A stretch of 64,000 nucleotides of DNA from an uncultured Flavobacteriaceae bacterium (GCA_947494695.1 CANLWB010000008.1:186001-250000); one strand, 5' to 3'. Counted from the first letter of the stretch, positions 21,913 to 31,839 are shown. A program made the numbers and translations. The notes: generated from the letters alone by a model not told the origin.

Positions 21913-24132
21913 ATGAAGAAAACAATTCGAACATTACTTTTTGTTGTTGTAACAACCAGTATTTTCAGTTTCTATAATTGTGAAAAGAAATCAGAAACAA
22001 CAGAAACTATCACAAAAAAAGATAGACCAAAACCAAAACATCCATGGGAAAACACATCCCTCTCATTACATAAAAGAGTAGATACCTTAGTGGCTTCGAT
22101 GACTCTTGAAGAAAAATGTTCTCAAATGCTAGATGTTTGCCCTCCTATTGAGCGCCTGGGTATACCAGAATACAATTGGTGGAATGAAGCCTTGCATGGT
22201 GTAGCCCGAAATGGTAGAGCTACTGTATTTCCTCAAGCTATTGCTATGGGAGCTACATTCGACGAAGAGCTAATTTTGCGCGTTGGAAATGCTATTTCTA
22301 GTGAAGCTCGTGCTAAATACAACGAAGCTATTAAAATTAATAACCGAAGCAGGTATGCTGGTCTAACATTTTGGTCTCCTAATGTAAATATATTTCGAGA
22401 TCCGCGTTGGGGTCGTGGGCAGGAAACCTATGGAGAAGATCCATATTTAACTAGCCGAATAGGTATCTCCTTCGTAAAGGGCCTTCAAGGAGATAACCCC
22501 GATTATATTAAAGCAGCCGCTTGCGCTAAACATTATGCCGTACATAGTGGACCAGAGGAACTTCGCCATGAATTCGATGCCATAGTCAACAAAAAAGATT
22601 TGTTCGAAACGTACTTGCCTGCATTTAAAGCATTAGTTCAGGAAGCTAACGTAGAAGGCGTTATGGGAGCCTACAATCGCACATTAGGAGAGCCCTGTTG
22701 TGGTAGCCCGTATCTATTACAGGACATTCTTCGAAATGACTGGGGGTTTAAAGGATATATTGTATCCGATTGCAGTGCTATAAGTGATTTTCATAGATTT
22801 CATAAAGTCACAAAAACACCTGAAGAATCTGCTGCATTAGCCTTACATAGTGGCACAAATGTTAACTGTGGAAATGTTTATAGGGTTTTAAAAAATGCCC
22901 TGAATCAAGGATTAATTTCCGAAGAACTGCTAAACAAAAGATTAAAAGAAAACTTGCTTACCAGATTTAAGTTGGGTATGTTCGATCCGGCAGGTTCAAA
23001 TCCGTATGATGATATCTCTGCAGACGTTGTAGACTCTGAAGCACACAGAAAAATAGCTCGTGAAGCGGCTCAAAAATCCATCGTCTTACTCAAAAACGAC
23101 AACAATCTACTACCACTTAAAAAGGACACTCGTACCGTATATGTTGTAGGACCAAATGCATCCAATGAAGAAGTCTTACTAGGTAATTATTACGGTTTAA
23201 CCAGTAACACACAAACCATTCTGGATGGTATTGTAAGTAAAGTAAGTCCTGGAACAAGTATTAACTATAAATCCGGAGTATTACCATTTAGAGACAATGT
23301 AAATCCCATAGATTGGTCTACAGGAGAAGCTGGTAAGTCAGATGTTTGCATAGCCGTTATGGGAATTTCGGCATTATTAGAAGGCGAAGAAGGCGAAGCC
23401 ATTGCTTCAGGAGAAAAAGGAGATAGAACACATATTAAATTACCTCAAAACCAAATAGACTACATCAAGAAAATAAAAAGTCAAACAGACAAACCTCTGG
23501 TACTAGTTTTAACTGGTGGAAGCCCTATTGCCATTCCAGAATTGCACGATATCGTGGAGTCTATATTATTTGTTTGGTATCCCGGAGAAGAAGGTGGAAA
23601 TGCTGTGGCCGATGTGTTATTTGGTGATGTTGCTCCCTCGGGGAAATTACCCATAACATTTCCTAAATCTGTTGAACAACTCCCACCATATCATGATTAT
23701 AATATGAAAGGAAGAACGTATAAATATATGACTGAAGAGCCTCTTTATCCTTTTGGCTTCGGACTATCTTATACCTCATTTAAATACCAGGACTTTAAGG
23801 TAGATGAAAACTATACGGCCTCTGTACAAATTACAAATACCGGTAAAATAGATTCCGAAGAAGTTGTTCAATTATACATTAGCTCACCTCTAGCCGGTAG
23901 AAAAGACCCTATTTATGATTTAAAATCATTTAAACGTGTTTTTGTAAAAGCAGGAGAAACCCAATCTGTAACTTTTAAGCTGTCTAAAAACACCTTTAAT
24001 CAGTTCAATGAAAAGGGTGAAGAGGTTATTAGAAATGGCACATATACCGTTTACGTTGGAAGCGCTTTACCTTCCGAATTAAGTAAGACATTAGGAGCGC
24101 CAGAAGCCATTAATACTACGGTTACATTTTAA
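21913..24132 (+). CDS. GH3 family glycoside hydrolase (beta-glucosidase/xylosidase-like)
   Basis: NWWNEALHGVARNG, RDPRWGRGQETYGEDPYL, nucleophile region GYIVSDCSAISDF, C-terminal FnIII-like domain. Confidence 0.92.
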   Translation: MKKTIRTLLFVVVTTSIFSFYNCEKKSETTETITKKDRPKPKHPWENTSLSLHKRVDTLVASMTLEEKCSQMLDVCPPIERLGIPEYNWWNEALHGVARNGRATVFPQAIAMGATFDEELILRVGNAISSEARAKYNEAIKINNRSRYAGLTFWSPNVNIFRDPRWGRGQETYGEDPYLTSRIGISFVKGLQGDNPDYIKAAACAKHYAVHSGPEELRHEFDAIVNKKDLFETYLPAFKALVQEANVEGVMGAYNRTLGEPCCGSPYLLQDILRNDWGFKGYIVSDCSAISDFHRFHKVTKTPEESAALALHSGTNVNCGNVYRVLKNALNQGLISEELLNKRLKENLLTRFKLGMFDPAGSNPYDDISADVVDSEAHRKIAREAAQKSIVLLKNDNNLLPLKKDTRTVYVVGPNASNEEVLLGNYYGLTSNTQTILDGIVSKVSPGTSINYKSGVLPFRDNVNPIDWSTGEAGKSDVCIAVMGISALLEGEEGEAIASGEKGDRTHIKLPQNQIDYIKKIKSQTDKPLVLVLTGGSPIAIPELHDIVESILFVWYPGEEGGNAVADVLFGDVAPSGKLPITFPKSVEQLPPYHDYNMKGRTYKYMTEEPLYPFGFGLSYTSFKYQDFKVDENYTASVQITNTGKIDSEEVVQLYISSPLAGRKDPIYDLKSFKRVFVKAGETQSVTFKLSKNTFNQFNEKGEEVIRNGTYTVYVGSALPSELSKTLGAPEAINTTVTF

Positions 24133-24194
24133 TACCTTACACCGTCCTACTTAAAAAGAAGCAAACACCTTCTAGCAGTGATCATAATTTAAAA

Positions 24195-24331
24195 TAAAGA
24201 GGGCGTCTAAAACGTTTTGAAATTGTCATTTTTAGCTTAATCGAAAAATCTTGAAACCCTAATAAATAGGCCTTTAATTTCTGATAGATTCTTCATTTCG
24301 TTCTCAATGACCTTTTTAGACGCCCTCTTTA
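24195..24331. repeat. Candidate MITE-like element with 18-bp perfect terminal inverted repeats
   Basis: TAAAGAGGGCGTCTAAAA (24195-24212) and TTTTAGACGCCCTCTTTA (24314-24331). Confidence 0.6.
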
Positions 24332-24561
24332 TTAACAAATTGAAAATCTACATCACAACATTCCCCAAAGGCTTTAGAAAATGATACAGCGCATATTCGT
24401 TCCTGAAATAATTATTAATATCTAAATAACGGCCATTAAATGACATATTTTCTATCTTTAACTAGACAAAAATCACCAAAACTCATCAATATGTTTAGAT
24501 AATTACGTCTGAAGTATTATTCAAAGCCCCCATGACCACAAGGATGTTTTTAAGCTTTGAA

Positions 24562-24589
24562 CATTTGTTATATAATATAATTCATATGA
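24562..24589 (+). promoter_or_regulatory. Direct-repeat motif copy D (CATTTGT-N14-CATATGA)
   Basis: CATTTGT 24562-24568, CATATGA 24583-24589; 64 bp upstream of the GH29 start. Confidence 0.55.
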
Positions 24590-24652
24590 CTCAATGAGAA
24601 TGACCTTGTATAAATACTTTAGCATCATATTAAAACACTAATTACATACGAA

Positions 24653-26233
24653 ATGAAATGTATTAAAAAAGCAACTTTCATGCTCTCTATAGCATGTGCT
24701 GTTTTGGCTTGTAAAGAAAATAAACCAAAGGAAGATAGTATCGTTGAAGTAAATAAGGAAAACAAATATACTGCCGATTGGGAATCGTTGAAACAACATG
24801 AAACTCCAGAATGGTTCTTAGATGCCAAATTTGGTATTTACTGTCATTGGGGACCATATTCGGTGCCTGAATATGAAAATGAATGGTATGCGCACTGGAT
24901 GTATGTAAATAAAGATAACCCAGAAGCCAGAGATGGAAAAGCCAGTAAATTCTACGAGCATCATGTAAAAACCTATGGTACCCTTGATAAATTTGGCTAT
25001 AAAGATTTCATTCCAATGTTCAAGGCCGAAAAATTTAATGCCGCAGAATGGGCAGATTTGTTTCAAAAGGCCGGTGCTAAATTTGCAGGTCCCGTTTCCG
25101 AACATGCCGATGGGTTTGCCATGTGGGATAGTGACCTTACGGAGTGGGATGCCAAAGACATGGGGCCAAAACGCGATGTTATGGGCGAATTATCGAAAGA
25201 AATTCGTAAACGCGACATGAAATTTATTGCAACATATCACCGTCAGTGGCTATTTGGATGGTATCCTACCTGGGATAAAACTACAGACGCATCAGACCCT
25301 AAATATGCTGGTTTATATGGTCCAAAACTAAAGAAAGGAGATAACCAAATGCCTCGCAGCAATCACGAGATTGAAAACGGTGTTGAACGGTATTATCCTT
25401 TAGCAGACAAAAAATTTAATGATGAATGGTTGGCAAGACTGAAAGAAATTATTAAAAAGTACGATCCGGATTTAGTATGGTTTGATAATAAGATGGATGT
25501 TGTAAGCGAAGCACACAGAAAAGCGTTCTTGCAACATTACTATAATACCGCCGATAAAAGCGGTAAAGACGTTGTTGCTACTTATAAGTTTAAAGATTTT
25601 AAAACCGGAACGGCAGTCCTGGATCTCGAGCGTTCAAGAATGAGTGAAAAGAAAGATTTCCCATGGTTAACAGACGATTCGATTGACTGGAAGGCATGGT
25701 CTCATATTAGTGACCCAGATTACAAATCTACCAACCGACTTGTCGACTTTTTAGTAGACGTTGTTAGTAAAAACGGAGCCGTACTATTAAACATTACACC
25801 AAAAGCAAATGGTGAAATTCCAGAGCCCGTAAAAGAACGTCTTTTAGAAATGGGAGCATGGTTAAAAACCAATGGAGAAGCCATCTACGGTACAAGAACT
25901 TTCAAAATATACGGAGAAGGAGATGCCAAGGTAAAAGAAGGACATTTAAGTGAGCATCAAAACGCAGACAATACATCAAAAGATATTCGTTTTACAACTA
26001 AAGGAAACACGCTATATGCTATTGCATTAGATTGGCCAAAAGGAGATGAACTTGTAATACATACTTTGAAGACAGGGAACGATTTATTTAAATCTGAAAT
26101 CGCCTCTATTGAATTATTAGGCAACGAAGGCCAGTTAGAATTTAACTCTGATGCCGAAGGTCTAAAAATAAAGTTACCCAAAGAGCAAACCGGAAAACAT
26201 GCTTTTTCGTTTAAAATAACACCTAAGGAGTAG
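24653..26233 (+). CDS. GH29 family alpha-L-fucosidase-like (lipoprotein)
   Basis: WFLDAKFGIYCHWGPYSVPEYENEWYAHWM; nucleophile region DPDLVWFDNKMD; C-terminal LEMGAWLKTNGEAIYGTR. Confidence 0.92.
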   Translation: MKCIKKATFMLSIACAVLACKENKPKEDSIVEVNKENKYTADWESLKQHETPEWFLDAKFGIYCHWGPYSVPEYENEWYAHWMYVNKDNPEARDGKASKFYEHHVKTYGTLDKFGYKDFIPMFKAEKFNAAEWADLFQKAGAKFAGPVSEHADGFAMWDSDLTEWDAKDMGPKRDVMGELSKEIRKRDMKFIATYHRQWLFGWYPTWDKTTDASDPKYAGLYGPKLKKGDNQMPRSNHEIENGVERYYPLADKKFNDEWLARLKEIIKKYDPDLVWFDNKMDVVSEAHRKAFLQHYYNTADKSGKDVVATYKFKDFKTGTAVLDLERSRMSEKKDFPWLTDDSIDWKAWSHISDPDYKSTNRLVDFLVDVVSKNGAVLLNITPKANGEIPEPVKERLLEMGAWLKTNGEAIYGTRTFKIYGEGDAKVKEGHLSEHQNADNTSKDIRFTTKGNTLYAIALDWPKGDELVIHTLKTGNDLFKSEIASIELLGNEGQLEFNSDAEGLKIKLPKEQTGKHAFSFKITPKE

Positions 26234-26397
26234 ATTTAGTCAGTTTTCTACTCTATTACAAATCGTGCTATAAACCTGTTGTTGATAGCGCGATTTTTCT
26301 TTTAATTACCCCACCAAATATATTACAAAGCCTTATTCACAGAACGTTACAGGAGTCTAAGACGCTGTAAACAGCTATGTAACAGGGAACAAAAACA

Positions 26398-26425
26398 CAT
26401 TCGTTCTACCATTTAAATCATATGT
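26398..26425 (+). promoter_or_regulatory. Direct-repeat motif copy E (CATTCGT-N14-CATATGT)
   Basis: CATTCGT 26398-26404, CATATGT 26419-26425; 61 bp upstream of the short ORF at 26486. Confidence 0.45.
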
Positions 26426-26485
26426 CCCTCACCACAGAACGCTTCTGAAGTAATTTTGTACATGTTACATTTAGACTAAATTGGT

Positions 26486-26732
26486 ATGAAGCACAAATAC
26501 GACTCAAAAACGACCCTGCCATTGTTTGCTCAGTGTTTCTTAGTTCTTTTCCCCACTAAGACGGAGAACAATTCTGTTCAATTAGACACATGCAGTACAC
26601 GATGTATTGAAGACTTGTCCTGTTTATACAGAACCAAATATGAAACAGGTTTGGACAGCAAAACACCTTACTCCCGTTATAAATGAAACAAGCCCCAATT
26701 CTAACTTTAAACTTAAAATTATTAAGAAATGA
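26486..26732 (+). pseudogene. Possible remnant of a deleted/decayed T9SS-secreted protein gene
   Basis: Starts 61 bp after motif copy E with a hydrophobic N-terminus (MKHKYDSKTTLPLFAQCFLVLF). Ends out of frame with TSPNSNFKLKIIKK*, matching the 3' end of the gene at 28409-31135 (TSSNSNFKSKIIKK*). Confidence 0.4.
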
Positions 26733-27436
26733 TATCTGGTCTTAACATCACAAATAAACTTTCTTTTGCTCTTTTTTCTATCATCATGCTTACCAGCTGT
26801 GGTGGTGGCGGTGATAATGGTGGTGGTGAGGAAAAAACACCTCAGCCCTCTGTACTCGTATTTCCCCTTGAAAATTCTGAATGTAATGAAGGTACAATAG
26901 TATCTGACTCTCAAAGCAGAGTTGCTTTTGAATGGAACGAAGCTACTGATGCCGATAGCTATACTCTGGTAATTACCAATCTTTTAGATAATACCACCAG
27001 AAATATTAATGCTAACGGGACTTCTAAAGAGGAACTTATTTTAAGAGGCACGCCTTATTCATGGTACGTCATCTCTAAGGCTAATGGGTCGTCTAAAACG
27101 GCTAATAGCCCGACCTGGAAGTTCTATAATGCTGGCGTGGCGGTACAAAACTATGCACCCTTCCCTGCCGAGCTTGTTGGACCTGCTATGGGAGGATTGG
27201 CTTCGACTTCGACAACTCTAAAATGGAATGGAAGCGATATTGACAATGATATTGAGTCTTACGATGTGTATTTAGGCACAGCAAACCCGCCTACCACACT
27301 GTTGCAAAACACCACCAATACCAGCCTTGGCACAGGGACTTTAAATGCCGATACCATATACTACTGGAGTGTCACTTCTAAGGATGCTCATGGTAATAAC
27401 TCGCTATCGCAAGTCTTTGAGTTTAGAACACAATAA
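26729..27436 (+). CDS. Lipoprotein with two FnIII-like domains, copy 1 of 2
   Basis: LTSC lipobox then GGGGDNGGGEE; differs from the 31132-31839 product at about 3 residues. Confidence 0.85.
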   Translation: MISGLNITNKLSFALFSIIMLTSCGGGGDNGGGEEKTPQPSVLVFPLENSECNEGTIVSDSQSRVAFEWNEATDADSYTLVITNLLDNTTRNINANGTSKEELILRGTPYSWYVISKANGSSKTANSPTWKFYNAGVAVQNYAPFPAELVGPAMGGLASTSTTLKWNGSDIDNDIESYDVYLGTANPPTTLLQNTTNTSLGTGTLNADTIYYWSVTSKDAHGNNSLSQVFEFRTQ

Positions 27437-27448
27437 CACTAAAATACA

Positions 27449-28285
27449 ATGAAAAATATACGCTATTTTCTAATGATATTGTTTGGGTTCAATGCCCTCC
27501 AAGCACAACCTCCTAAACCACCTAAAGGCTTTAAATGGGTAAAGAACGAGAAGTTCTCTGATGAATTTAACACAAAAAAACTAGATAAAACAAAGTGGTA
27601 CGACAGATCGCCATACTGGGTTCATGGCAGACCTCCCGCCACCTTTAGAGCCTATTCGGTATCTGTTAAAGATGGAAATCTTCAAATTAAAAATTCTGTT
27701 TTGAAAGGAGATAAAAAATACAATATTGCTGGTGGAGCGGTCGCCTCTGTAGCTAAAGATGCTTTTTACGGGTATTATGAAGCCCGAATGAAAGCTTCAA
27801 GTATTTCCATGTCCTCTACCTTTTGGTTAAAAAACAAACCCGTTTCCAACCAATGTCCTTTCGAACAATTGGAACTTGATATTGTAGAGGTTGTGGGACA
27901 TCAAAAAAGAGAGCTCGATTTTAGAACCAAACTTCACTCCAACACCCACATCTTTCATGTCAATTGTGAAGGAGAAAAAGTAGTAAAATCGGCCGGTGGT
28001 AAAGTAACCGATATAAATCCCCCGGCAAACGAAGCTTATCATATCTATGGGTGTTGGTGGATAGATGCCAATACTGTAAAAATATACTTGGATGGCGTAT
28101 ATCAATTTACTATGAATCCCAGTACACATTTTAGAGACAAACCATTTAACAGGGAAATGTACATGCATTTGGTAACCGAAACCTATTACTGGGAGACTCC
28201 TCCTACCCCTGAAGAATTGGCAGACGATTCTAAAAACACAACCTATTACGATTGGGTTAGGTCGTATACCTTAATACCTGAATAA
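27449..28285 (+). CDS. GH16 family glycoside hydrolase (agarase/porphyranase-like)
   Basis: Catalytic signature ELDIVE (ExDxxE), GYYEARMKAS, WWIDANTVKIYLDG; signal peptide. Confidence 0.88.
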   Translation: MKNIRYFLMILFGFNALQAQPPKPPKGFKWVKNEKFSDEFNTKKLDKTKWYDRSPYWVHGRPPATFRAYSVSVKDGNLQIKNSVLKGDKKYNIAGGAVASVAKDAFYGYYEARMKASSISMSSTFWLKNKPVSNQCPFEQLELDIVEVVGHQKRELDFRTKLHSNTHIFHVNCEGEKVVKSAGGKVTDINPPANEAYHIYGCWWIDANTVKIYLDGVYQFTMNPSTHFRDKPFNREMYMHLVTETYYWETPPTPEELADDSKNTTYYDWVRSYTLIPE

Positions 28286-28408
28286 CATCTTATAAATCAA
28301 AAAATCACTAGATCAATTTTAATGGCCCCAACCAATCTACATAACTTGAAACAATTATTAATAAAACCACTAAACAATTTTTTATAACCTAATGTAAAAG
28401 TACCAGCT

Positions 28409-31135
28409 ATGAATATTATAAAAAAAATCACGCTCATCCCGATTTTGCTTATATGTCTTAATGCTTCTGCAACGGATTACTACGTTGCAAAAGATGGAGA
28501 TGACTCAAATACGGGAACAATTGACAACCCTTTCTTAACCATATCGCATGCCGCAAGTATTGCTGTGGCAGGTGACACCGTTTACATCAGAGAAGGGACT
28601 TACGAAGAAACCTTAACGCCACAAAATTCGGGTACTGCAGGTAGCCCCATTGTGTTTCAATCCTATACAGGAGAACATGTTATTATTAGTGCCATGGAAA
28701 CCCTGTCAGGATGGACACAACATAGTGGTGCCATCTACAAAATAACGATTCCTTTTGCTTCTCTGGAGCAGGAAAACTTTGTGATGCATCAAGAACGTGC
28801 TTTGGATTTGGCAAGATGGCCAAACAAAACCAGTGAAGATCCTTTCGAACTAAATACGCTTAGAAATACCGGAGGTAGTGCTCCTGCCATTTCTAATGGC
28901 GCTTTCCTAACCGAAAGCTCAATCCCTGGAATAGATTGGACAGACGGTTATGTTTGGTTTTATGGTGACAAACCGGGATCTGGATGGCTCGCCTGGAAAG
29001 AAAAAATAACAAGCAGCTCCAGTGGCCGCGTGAATTTCGACTTAAATAAAAGTCAGGAATGGATTAGAACATTTCACGCTCCCCAAGACCTTGGTGACTT
29101 TTATTTAGAAGGTGCTATGGGAGCCCTCGATTACCAGTATGAATGGTTTTATAATGAGAGTACAGACGAGTTATTTGTACAGCTACCTGGTGGTGTGGCT
29201 CCTGCCGATGGTGATGTTAAAATGAGAAGACGCCAAAAAACCATAGACCTTAAACACAAAAAGTACATTGAAATAAGAAACTTAGCTGTGTTTGGAGGGT
29301 ATATCAGTCTTGAGGATGATACGAGATGGCAAACAAATTCCAACACAACCAACAATTTAATTTACGGTGTATCGTCATTTTATGGCGGACATACCGTAGG
29401 ATACACCAATAGTTTTAGTGCTGCCACAAGTAGTATTAATATTGAAGGTTCTAACAACGTTATTGAAAAATGTGAGATTGCCTTTGGAGCGGCTTCAGGT
29501 ATCCGTGTGAGAGGTAACAATCATGATATAAAAAACAATAGAATTCACGATTTTAACTATATAGGCTCCTATGACGCTCCTGTAGTTTTAAGAGGAATGA
29601 ACAGCTCAAAATTTTCATATAATACTGTTTTTAATGGTGGAAGAGATGGTATAAACTACAACGGAACTGATAACGAAATTGCTTTTAACGATATATCACG
29701 AAGTAACCTAATTGCAGACGACTGTGGTTTGTTTTATACCGTAGGTTTACAAACAAATACCGAAATTCATCACAACTGGTTTCACGATGCTTATTCAAGC
29801 GGCTCTAAGTCAAAAGCAACCGGGATTTATTTAGATAATGATGCCGAAGACTTCTCTGTTCACCACAATGTTGTGTGGAACACCGAGTGGACCAGTATTC
29901 AAATTAACTGGGATGGTAAAGATATCGACATCTTTAATAACACATTATGGAATGGTTCTGAGGTTATGGGTGCATGGCACAAAGACGGTACAGCCTTTAC
30001 TAATGTACGCGTTTGGAATAACCTGGGAAGTAATAGCGAATGGGAACCTCAATCTGATAAACAAAACAATCTGGTGGTTGATGCCAGTGTGTTTGCAGAT
30101 GAAGCCAATGGAAACTTTAATTTAAAAAACGGAGCAAGCCCCATAGATCAAGGTCGAGAGATTGCCGGGATAACCGATGGGTTTACTGGAGCCAATCCCG
30201 ATGTTGGTGCTTATGAAAATGGTGGTAATAATTGGACCGCTGGAATTGATTGGGATCCTCAACTTGGCCCAGCACGACTGGGGTGCTATGGATTACCTGG
30301 TGAAGATTGTGTCGTATTACCTGATAATGATCAGGATTTTGACGGTGTAGCTGACGAACATGATCAATGCCCTGATACACCTGATGGGTCAACAGTTAAT
30401 GCTGTAGGATGTGCAATTTTTACATTACCAGCTGATAATTTTAGTATTAGAACCACTAGTGAACCCTGTGCGAGTAGTGATAATGGATCGATCAACATCA
30501 CTTCCAAAGAAACGTCATACACGTTTACAGCTACAATAGAGGGCACTAGTACTCAGCAAGATTTTAATGCGAATACGGCGTTCGACAATCTCAATGCTGG
30601 TGATTACACCATTTGTATTACCACAACGGCAGATGCCGATTATAAGCAGTGTTTTGATGTGACGATTACCGAACCGGAAGCACTTTCTGTTTTTACTAAA
30701 GTAGATACATCCAAAAACACAGTTTCTTTAGACCTTAATGGCGGTCACCTGTATAGAATTAACCTCAATGGAACTATTACAGTTACAGACCAAAGTCAAA
30801 TCTCGCTAAAACTAAGTCAGGGCGCTAACCGTTTAGCTGTGACTACAGATAAAGATTGCCAAGGGCAATACAATGAAGATATCTTTGCTTTTAATGATGG
30901 AGCTATCTTCCCTACCGTAGTTAGTAATCAGTTTACTATAGCCTTCCCGGATCATGTGAAACAAGCTGTAAGCTACCAAGTGGTATCTTCTGCTGGACAG
31001 GTTGTTATTAACAAAACTGTGAACAGAGATTCTCAAAACGTATTTGTAGACACCAAAGATCTTACTCCCGGTATGTATATCGTGAATGTAACAAGCTCTA
31101 ACTCTAACTTTAAATCTAAAATTATTAAGAAATGA
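28409..31135 (+). CDS. Right-handed beta-helix secreted protein with thrombospondin type-3 segment and T9SS tail (candidate polysaccharide lyase or hydrolase)
   Basis: DYYVAKDGDDSNTGTIDNPFLTISHAASIAVAGDTVYIREGTYEE; repeated Asn-rich helix rungs; DNDQDFDGVADEHDQCPDTPDG; C-terminal SKIIKK. Confidence 0.8.
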   Translation: MNIIKKITLIPILLICLNASATDYYVAKDGDDSNTGTIDNPFLTISHAASIAVAGDTVYIREGTYEETLTPQNSGTAGSPIVFQSYTGEHVIISAMETLSGWTQHSGAIYKITIPFASLEQENFVMHQERALDLARWPNKTSEDPFELNTLRNTGGSAPAISNGAFLTESSIPGIDWTDGYVWFYGDKPGSGWLAWKEKITSSSSGRVNFDLNKSQEWIRTFHAPQDLGDFYLEGAMGALDYQYEWFYNESTDELFVQLPGGVAPADGDVKMRRRQKTIDLKHKKYIEIRNLAVFGGYISLEDDTRWQTNSNTTNNLIYGVSSFYGGHTVGYTNSFSAATSSINIEGSNNVIEKCEIAFGAASGIRVRGNNHDIKNNRIHDFNYIGSYDAPVVLRGMNSSKFSYNTVFNGGRDGINYNGTDNEIAFNDISRSNLIADDCGLFYTVGLQTNTEIHHNWFHDAYSSGSKSKATGIYLDNDAEDFSVHHNVVWNTEWTSIQINWDGKDIDIFNNTLWNGSEVMGAWHKDGTAFTNVRVWNNLGSNSEWEPQSDKQNNLVVDASVFADEANGNFNLKNGASPIDQGREIAGITDGFTGANPDVGAYENGGNNWTAGIDWDPQLGPARLGCYGLPGEDCVVLPDNDQDFDGVADEHDQCPDTPDGSTVNAVGCAIFTLPADNFSIRTTSEPCASSDNGSINITSKETSYTFTATIEGTSTQQDFNANTAFDNLNAGDYTICITTTADADYKQCFDVTITEPEALSVFTKVDTSKNTVSLDLNGGHLYRINLNGTITVTDQSQISLKLSQGANRLAVTTDKDCQGQYNEDIFAFNDGAIFPTVVSNQFTIAFPDHVKQAVSYQVVSSAGQVVINKTVNRDSQNVFVDTKDLTPGMYIVNVTSSNSNFKSKIIKK

Positions 31136-31839
31136 TATCTGGTCATAACATCATAAATAAACTTTCTTTTGCTCTTTTTTCTATCATCATGCTTACCAGC
31201 TGTGGTGGTGGCGGTGATAATGGTGGTGGTGAGGAAAAAACACCTCAGCCCTCTGTACTCGTATTTCCCCTTGAAAATTCTGAATGTAATGAAGGTACAA
31301 TAGTATCTGACTCTCAAAGTAGAGTTGCTTTTGAATGGAACGAAGCTACTGATGCCGATAGCTATACTCTGGTAATTACCAATCTTTTAGATAATACCAC
31401 CAGAAATATTAATGCTAACGGGACTTCTAAAGAGGAACTTATTTTAAGAGGCACACCTTATTCATGGTACGTCATCTCTAAGGCTAATGGGTCCTCTAAA
31501 ACGGCTAATAGCCCGACCTGGAAGTTCTATAATGCTGGCGTGGCGGTACAAAACTATGCACCCTTCCCTGCTGAGCTTGTTGGGCCTGCTATGGGAGGAT
31601 TGGCTTCGACCTCAACCACTCTAAAATGGAATGGAAGCGATATTGACAATGATATTGAGTCTTACGATGTGTATTTAGGCACAGCAAACCCGCCTACCAC
31701 ACTGTTGCAAAACACAACCAATACCAGCCTTGGCACAGGGACTTTAAATGCCGATACCATATACTACTGGAGCGTCACTTCTAAGGATGCTCATGGTAAT
31801 AATTCACAATCGCAAGTCTTTGAATTTAGAACACAATAG
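31132..31839 (+). CDS. Lipoprotein with two FnIII-like domains, copy 2 of 2
   Basis: Overlaps the preceding stop as ATGA; near-identical to 26729-27436. Confidence 0.85.
   Translation: MISGHNIINKLSFALFSIIMLTSCGGGGDNGGGEEKTPQPSVLVFPLENSECNEGTIVSDSQSRVAFEWNEATDADSYTLVITNLLDNTTRNINANGTSKEELILRGTPYSWYVISKANGSSKTANSPTWKFYNAGVAVQNYAPFPAELVGPAMGGLASTSTTLKWNGSDIDNDIESYDVYLGTANPPTTLLQNTTNTSLGTGTLNADTIYYWSVTSKDAHGNNSQSQVFEFRTQ

Noticed and set aside
31033-31317. - strand ORF nearly identical to 26624-26914 (-)
   Set aside because: Both are antisense shadows of the duplicated lipoprotein gene; the repetition is explained by the duplication.
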